Part shown: positions 42,486 through 46,722 of the stretch, piece by piece
Layout: each line of letters starts with the position of its first letter
Position numbering within the stretch: position 1 is the stretch's first letter
Made by a program: the position numbers and the translations under genes
The notes under the pieces: model-generated
Told to the model about the DNA's origin: nothing
What the model saw: only the letters and a program-made list of their open reading frames with translations
The model's database searches: none
Source of the DNA: Hyphomonadaceae bacterium
GTDB lineage: Bacteria > Pseudomonadota > Alphaproteobacteria > Caulobacterales > Aquidulcibacteraceae
Length of the DNA stretch: 46,722 bases
Reading direction: 5' to 3'
NCBI GenBank assembly: GCA_009773395.1
Contig: WRPI01000002.1
Span: 569,884 to 616,605 of the forward strand

Positions 42486-43013
42486 ATGCAAAATTTCTCA
42501 ATATTCAAAAAATCAAAAATCGTTCAATATTTCATACACCGCAAAACCCTTCGCAATACAAGTGACAGATTGTTCATGATGCTCAATTGTGATGCCCGCG
42601 ATCCCGCCTATTTCGGCGAACACAAGATTGAAGATAGCCCTGACGGACGCTTTGAAGCAATGGCTTTGTTCGCAGCCGCATATATATCAGCACTAAACAC
42701 CAAAAGTGCATTTGAAAAATCAGTCGCCGAGGAATTACAAAATCGCATATTCAAAACATTTGATCAGGGCCTGCGCGAACTTGGGGTTGGCGATATGGCA
42801 GTTGGCAAAAGAATCCGCAAATTAGCCGAGAGTTTTTATGGCCGCGTGATAAGCTATGGTGAGTGTTTTGCGACGAATAGCCAAACCAAATTAACAGCCA
42901 AAATAGCCCTTAATGTGTTTGGCCGAAAAGACACTGTTGGTTTTGACGAAGCGCTTATGCAAAAGTCGATGAGCGCTTTTGAGCGTATTTGTGCATTGGA
43001 ATTTATTACCTAA
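42486..43013 (+). CDS. Ubiquinol-cytochrome c chaperone (CBP3-like)
   Basis: A 175-residue protein of the CBP3/UQCC family, which assists cytochrome b assembly in the bc1 complex. The core reads RDPAYFGEHKIEDSPDGRFE AMALFAAAYISAL and LQNRIFKTFDQGLRELGVGD MAVGKRIRKLAESFYGRVIS YGE, close to the family pattern. Start context is weak (AAAGG well upstream). It sits between divergent bamE and plsX. In most relatives a DUF177 (YceD) gene follows; here the 94-bp gap before plsX leaves no room for it. Confidence 0.85.
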   Translation: MQNFSIFKKSKIVQYFIHRKTLRNTSDRLFMMLNCDARDPAYFGEHKIEDSPDGRFEAMALFAAAYISALNTKSAFEKSVAEELQNRIFKTFDQGLRELGVGDMAVGKRIRKLAESFYGRVISYGECFATNSQTKLTAKIALNVFGRKDTVGFDEALMQKSMSAFERICALEFIT

Positions 43014-43107
43014 CATTGAATGTCAGAATATTGTTACAGATTGCCACTATGGCTCTGCGCTTACAAAAGTGCTAAACAATATTTTGTGGGGCAAAAAGGG
43101 CGTAAAT

Positions 43108-44175
43108 ATGAGTAATAAACCGATTGTAATGTCAATTGACGCAATGGGTGGTGACCATGCACCAGAAGAAATCGTAAAGGGCGTTTCATTCTATTTGCAG
43201 AACAACCCAAATGCACAATTGATTTTGCATGGCGATGAGGAATTGGTTCGGCAGACGGCGGCGAAATACGGAATTGCAGATAAGGTGCAAATTGTTCACG
43301 CTGCTGAAACCGTTCCCATGGACGCCAAACCAGCCCTTGCAATGCGCCGCAAGGACACTTCAATGTGGAGCGCGATTGCGAGCGTCAAGGCTGGCGACGC
43401 CAGTGCTGTTATTTCAGCAGGCAACACTGGCGCTTTAATGGCAGTGGCGCATTTGCAATTGCGCACTATCCCTGGCGTTCACCGTCCGGCAATTGCGGGT
43501 TCGTGGCCCAATCCGCGCGGCGGTTTCAGTGTTGTCCTCGATGTTGGCGCAAATGTTGATAGTAGCCCTGACCAATTGGTCGATTTTGCGATTATGGGCG
43601 AAGCCTATGCCAAAGCGCTTTACAATAAAGAACGTCCAAGCGTTGGGCTTTTGAATGTCGGCTCCGAAGAAGTTAAAGGCCATGAGGACATAAAAGAAGC
43701 AATGCGGCTATTACGCGCCCACGGTTCGCAATTGGGCATGGAAATTTACGGTTTTGTTGAAGGAACCGATATTTCTATGGGCACTACCGATGTTGTGGTG
43801 ACCGATGGATTTACCGGTAATATCGCGCTTAAGGCCGCCGAGGGTGTCGCCAAATTATTTGCCCAAGTTTTACGGGAATCGCTCAAATCTGATCCATTTT
43901 CAATGCTTGGAAGTTTGCTTGCATTCAATGGCTTTAGGAAATTGAAAGAGCGAGTCGACCCACGTTCTTCCAATGGCGGTGTGTTTTTGGGCTTGAATGG
44001 CTTGGTGGTTAAATCACATGGTGGGACCGATGCCAAAGGTTTTTGTGCAGCAATTGGAATTGCCTATAAAATGGCATCTTCAAATTATCGCGAGACCATT
44101 GAGGAAAATGTGGCAAGATTGACCGAACTTAGGAATAAGAACCTTGAAGAAGCAAATTTAGAAACTCAAGGATAA
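43108..44175 (+). CDS. plsX: Phosphate acyltransferase PlsX
   Basis: Makes acyl-phosphate from acyl-ACP, linking fatty acid and phospholipid synthesis. The start at 43108 is used because the longer open frame (from 42979) adds an unrelated leader, whereas MSNKPIVMSIDAMGGDHAPE is the family N-terminus. Further blocks: TVPMDAKPALAMRRKDTSMW, ISAGNTGALMAVAHLQLR, VVLDVGANVDSSPDQLVDFA and VVTDGFTGNIALKAAEG. 355 residues. It is followed after 4 bases by fabH, its usual partner. Confidence 0.95.
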   Translation: MSNKPIVMSIDAMGGDHAPEEIVKGVSFYLQNNPNAQLILHGDEELVRQTAAKYGIADKVQIVHAAETVPMDAKPALAMRRKDTSMWSAIASVKAGDASAVISAGNTGALMAVAHLQLRTIPGVHRPAIAGSWPNPRGGFSVVLDVGANVDSSPDQLVDFAIMGEAYAKALYNKERPSVGLLNVGSEEVKGHEDIKEAMRLLRAHGSQLGMEIYGFVEGTDISMGTTDVVVTDGFTGNIALKAAEGVAKLFAQVLRESLKSDPFSMLGSLLAFNGFRKLKERVDPRSSNGGVFLGLNGLVVKSHGGTDAKGFCAAIGIAYKMASSNYRETIEENVARLTELRNKNLEEANLETQG

Positions 44176-44179
44176 TAAA

Positions 44180-45151
44180 TTGGCTTTTACTTCAGTTTTG
44201 GCAGGGTTAGGCGCAGTTACTCCCAGCAATATCGTTTCCAATGAACAATTGGCGCATATGATTGATACCTCTGACCAATGGATACGGGAACGAACTGGCA
44301 TTGAACAGCGTTTCATTTGTGACACCTTAGAAACCACTTCAAGCCTTGGTTTGGCGGCGGCAAAATTGGCACTGCAAGACGCCAATCTAAGGCCACAAGA
44401 TATTGATTTAATTATCTGCGCGACATCGACCCCCGACAAGACATTTCCAGCAACTGCAACCCTTATTCAAGCGCAATTGGGCGCAAATATTGGCATCGCA
44501 TTTGACATACAAGCAGTTTGCTCGGGCTTTGTTTATGGAATTGGCGTTGTTGATGCGATGCTAAAAGCAGGGCAGGCCAAAAATGCCTTGCTTATCGGCG
44601 CTGACACTTTTTCGCGGATATTGGATTGGTCGGATAGAGGCACTTGCGTGCTATTTGGCGACGGCGCGGGGGCTTGTGTATTGCGGGCAGTTGATGCAGA
44701 GGAGGCAAATGGCAAAGGGGTTCTTGCCAATGTTTTACGCGCCGATGGCAAATATGCCGATATTTTGAATGTTGATAGTGGCGCTTCGAGCGGCTCACGT
44801 GTTGGTAAGTTACGCATGGAAGGACAAGCAGTATTTCGCCATGCCGTTACCAATATATCCGAAGCCATCATTGATTGTTGTGCCAAGGCAGGGAAAAGCG
44901 TTGATGACATTGATTGGTTCGTGCCGCATCAAGCCAATAAGCGTATTCTTGACGGCGTTGCGCGGCGCTTAAATATCGATGAAGCGAAGATCGTCGTAAC
45001 TGTGCAAATGCATGGCAACACTTCGGCAGCTTCAGTGCCACTCGCTTTTGATGTCGCCAAGAAAGATGGCCGCATAAAAGCAGGCGATTTGGTGCTTCTC
45101 GAGGCAATGGGCGGCGGTTTGACTTGGGGCGCGTCACTTATTCAGTTGTAA
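44180..45151 (+). CDS. fabH: Beta-ketoacyl-ACP synthase III
   Basis: FabH starts fatty acid elongation by condensing acetyl-CoA with malonyl-ACP. The catalytic triad is visible: Cys114 in DIQAVCSGFVYG, His250 in FVPHQANKRI and Asn280 in MHGNTSAASVP. The N-terminus (TSVLAGLGAVTPSNIVSNEQ) and SDQWIRERTGIEQR are typical. The TTG start at 44180 has AAGGA 7 bases upstream and lies 4 bases after the plsX stop. 323 residues. The 131-bp gap after it, before ihfA, holds only two tiny hairpins (TGGGT/ACCCA and CCAAG/CTTGG). Confidence 0.95.
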   Translation: MAFTSVLAGLGAVTPSNIVSNEQLAHMIDTSDQWIRERTGIEQRFICDTLETTSSLGLAAAKLALQDANLRPQDIDLIICATSTPDKTFPATATLIQAQLGANIGIAFDIQAVCSGFVYGIGVVDAMLKAGQAKNALLIGADTFSRILDWSDRGTCVLFGDGAGACVLRAVDAEEANGKGVLANVLRADGKYADILNVDSGASSGSRVGKLRMEGQAVFRHAVTNISEAIIDCCAKAGKSVDDIDWFVPHQANKRILDGVARRLNIDEAKIVVTVQMHGNTSAASVPLAFDVAKKDGRIKAGDLVLLEAMGGGLTWGASLIQL

Positions 45152-45282
45152 AACATGGGTAACCCAAGAAAACTTGGCTTAAACTGCCGATTGCATCTTT
45201 ACCAATAGTCAAATGTCTGTTTATCTTCTTATTAATTATTGCCAATCGGGGGGGTTGGCCTAAAAATACTGAGGGTAAAATA

Positions 45283-45579
45283 ATGGGCAAGACAATTACA
45301 CGTGCCGATTTGGTTGACGTGCTGGGGCGTGAGCTCGGCCTTTCACGAACTGATGGCGTAGAGTTGCTTGAAAGAATGCTTGAACATTTGGTAATTGCAC
45401 TCGAAAAAGGCCAGACCATTAAACTTGCACGATTTGGCAATTTCTCGGTAAGAACCAAAAAATCGCGCATCGGGCGTAACCCAAAAAATGGGATTGAAGC
45501 GAAAATTAGCGCAAGGCGCGTGGCAGGCTTTAAGCCGTCACAAATCCTTAGAACCAGAGTTGAGCGCGGGCCAAATTGA
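45283..45579 (+). CDS. ihfA: Integration host factor subunit alpha
   Basis: Small DNA-bending protein of the HU/IHF family that heterodimerises with IHF beta. The 98 residues begin TITRADLVDVLGRELGLSRT and hold the beta-arm ... FGNFSVRTKKSRIGRNPKNG, with the intercalating Pro in GRNPKNG, and the tail RRVAGFKPSQILRTRV. The alpha assignment rests on its place between fabH and the MerR gene. GAGGG lies 8 bases before the ATG. Its stop overlaps the next start as TTGA. Confidence 0.93.
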   Translation: MGKTITRADLVDVLGRELGLSRTDGVELLERMLEHLVIALEKGQTIKLARFGNFSVRTKKSRIGRNPKNGIEAKISARRVAGFKPSQILRTRVERGPN

Positions 45580-46079
45580 CAATTCTAAACAGCCAAAATG
45601 GAAATAATAAATCGCCACTTGCATTCCGAACCATTTCGGAGGCCAGCGCGGAAGTCGGCGTTGCACCGCACGTTTTGCGTTTTTGGGAAGGCAAATTCCT
45701 GCACCTTAAACCGCTTAAAAGGCGCGGTGGCCGCAGAATGTATCGCCCGCAAGACATTGCGCAATTATTGGGCCTAAAATATTTATTGCAAACACAGGGT
45801 CTTACCATAAAGGGCGTGCAAAAACTCATTAAAGAGCGCGGCATTCAGGCAGTTCGCGATATTGCCTATGAAAACGGCTTTAACCGTGGTGTGGCGTTTG
45901 ATGGCGAAATTGATGAAGCTGAACATGATGTTTTCATGGATGAAATTGTGTCTGAACCTGCTGGTGCGAAAGCAAAAACGAGCGATGCGGCGGCATCTGC
46001 TAATGGCCCAATATTGCGGCGCGCTTTGGCAAGACTTGAACAAGCGAAAATTCTTTTGGACGCGACTTCAAAAAAGTGA
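45576..46079 (+). CDS. MerR-family transcriptional regulator
   Basis: A 167-residue regulator starting with TTG in the ihfA stop overlap. The N-terminal winged helix is typical: RTISEASAEVGVAPHVLRFW EGKFLHLKPLKRRGGRRMYR, with a long coiled helix after it (LIKERGIQAVRDIAYE). The region after residue 100 is acidic then Ala-rich and ends in a short helix (RALARLEQAKILLDATSKK). No effector cysteines are seen, so it is not a metal sensor. This is the conserved ihfA-linked MerR of Alphaproteobacteria; its targets are not known to me. Its stop overlaps the next gene as GTGA. Confidence 0.88.
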   Translation: MTILNSQNGNNKSPLAFRTISEASAEVGVAPHVLRFWEGKFLHLKPLKRRGGRRMYRPQDIAQLLGLKYLLQTQGLTIKGVQKLIKERGIQAVRDIAYENGFNRGVAFDGEIDEAEHDVFMDEIVSEPAGAKAKTSDAAASANGPILRRALARLEQAKILLDATSKK

Positions 46080-46621
46080 AAACGCGCGCCAAGGGTCAAT
46101 ATCTTATCGAATTTGCGACAGAAGCTGACTTAGTCGAACTAAAAGCACTCATTGAATCTGCGTATCGTGGCGAAAGCGCGAAAGCGGGCTGGACCCACGA
46201 GGCTGACTTGCTCGATGGTTTTAGACTTGAAGGCGATGCGCTCCAAAAAGTCCTTATGGATGAAAATGCACGAATATTTGTGGCTCGTGACAAAGTAACA
46301 AATAAAATTGAAGGTACAATTTGTATTGAATTGGGTGAAGATGGTGTTGAGTTTGGCAAATTCGCGGTAAACCCGAATATTCAAGCGGGCGGAATTGGCA
46401 AATTATTGCTTGGTTACGCCGAAGAATTTGCTAAAAGTGAGTGGCAGCAAAATACCATGAAATTAAGCGTAATAACCATTCGCACCGAACTTATCGATTA
46501 TTATATTCGCCGTGGATATCGGCCCACTGGCAAATTAATTGCTATGCAAGACATTCATTCTGGCGAAACCTGGACCAAGGGCCATGATTTAATGTTGGAA
46601 ATATATGAGAAGCAGTTGTGA
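46076..46621 (+). CDS. GNAT-family N-acetyltransferase
   Basis: A 181-residue acetyltransferase of unknown substrate. The GTG start overlaps the MerR stop by 4 bases. The N-terminus (IEFATEADLVELKALIESAY) and strand VARDKVTNKIEGTICIELGE lead to the acetyl-CoA-binding motif A, KFAVNPNIQAGGIGKLLLGY, with the QxGGxG loop. The C-terminal DYYIRRGYRPTG is the usual motif B. It completes the ihfA-merR operon. No signal or membrane segment. The 84-bp stretch after it contains the tRNA promoter. Confidence 0.86.
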   Translation: MKTRAKGQYLIEFATEADLVELKALIESAYRGESAKAGWTHEADLLDGFRLEGDALQKVLMDENARIFVARDKVTNKIEGTICIELGEDGVEFGKFAVNPNIQAGGIGKLLLGYAEEFAKSEWQQNTMKLSVITIRTELIDYYIRRGYRPTGKLIAMQDIHSGETWTKGHDLMLEIYEKQL

Positions 46622-46664
46622 GTTCAAGTCGCCAAGAAATATCACAGCTATATTGCCCCCTCAC

Positions 46665-46693
46665 TTGTCTTAGAAAAAATGCTTGTGTATGGC
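46665..46693 (+). promoter_or_regulatory. Putative promoter of the tRNA-Pro gene
   Basis: TTGTCT (46665-46670) and TATGGC (46688-46693) are 17 bases apart, and the predicted transcription start falls a few bases before the tRNA 5' end. The spacing and position are right, but the -10 box is only a partial match. Confidence 0.4.
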
Positions 46694-46705
46694 GGATTAA
46701 ATTGT

Positions 46706-46722
46706 CGGAGTGTAGCGCAGCT
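46706..46722 (+). tRNA. tRNA-Pro, 5' end only (cut by the window edge)
   Basis: The last 17 bases, CGGAGTGTAGCGCAGCT, match the start of bacterial tRNA-Pro: the acceptor 5' strand CGGAGTG, T8-A9, and the D-stem GCGC. A tRNA-Pro after the ihfA-merR block is common in Alphaproteobacteria. The anticodon lies outside the window, so the isoacceptor is unknown. Confidence 0.7.

Noticed and set aside
42979-43107. Longer plsX frame beginning 129 bases upstream
   Set aside because: The extra 43 residues overlap the chaperone gene and are unlike any PlsX; the family N-terminus begins at 43108.

Overview
The window is one continuous stretch of an alphaproteobacterial chromosome with moderate, slightly AT-leaning composition. 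Several conserved alphaproteobacterial gene blocks support this: rsh-pyrE-pdxJ-acpS-lepB-rnc-era-recO, glyA-nrdR-ribH-nusB-thiL, and bamE / cytochrome bc1 chaperone / plsX-fabH-ihfA-merR-tRNA-Pro. A MucR/Ros-type regulator, an LdtR-type MarR regulator, an ALAS-type hemA and a Mg-type HemB agree. The gene set suggests the Caulobacterales/Hyphomonadales/Rhizobiales side of the class. I cannot name a genus from sequence alone.

Layout. 1-6642: a tightly coupled operon (ATGA overlaps, gaps mostly of a few bases) running from a 5'-truncated (p)ppGpp synthetase/hydrolase to recO. 6649-13122: a diguanylate cyclase, an aldehyde dehydrogenase, a DUF898 membrane protein coupled to an M48 protease, and an RhlE-like RNA helicase. 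13358-19499: an unrecognised probable Tat substrate, then divergent parE and parC with a small membrane protein between them. 19521-25807: a minus-strand run holding a membrane protein, a beta-barrel, aspartate/glutamate leucyltransferase, MotB, HemB and a PAS + methyl-accepting pair that looks like an Aer receptor split into two overlapping genes. 26022-31339: a glycerophosphodiesterase, two valine-catabolic enzymes (HIBYL-CoA hydrolase and 3-hydroxyisobutyrate dehydrogenase), LdtR and HemA. 31520-36279: a small conserved ORF broken by an in-frame TGA, MucR, then glyA to thiL. 36546-41913: an exported protein, a K+-independent-type proton pyrophosphatase and two tandem SH3-repeat membrane proteins. 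41919-46722: bamE, the bc1 chaperone, fatty-acid initiation genes, IHF alpha, MerR, a GNAT enzyme and the first 17 bases of a tRNA-Pro cut by the window edge.

Most genes are housekeeping, and I see no phage, CRISPR, toxin-antitoxin or defence island. The unusual material is mainly intergenic. There are two roughly 160-bp long-hairpin elements with TA at both ends (37001-37161 with perfect 22-bp arms, and 32285-32447 with 26-bp arms), which look like MITEs. There is also a family of mosaic palindromic repeats at 14419-14594, 19521-19597, 28171-28409, 31351-31480 and 36282-36476; two copies share about 85% identity over 67 bp, and one supplies the stop codon of a gene. The most interesting single item is the 63-codon ORF at 31520-31711, where both halves look conserved but an in-frame TGA separates them. 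Two expected neighbours are absent: ribD/ribE/ribBA between nrdR and ribH, and the DUF177 (YceD) gene before plsX.
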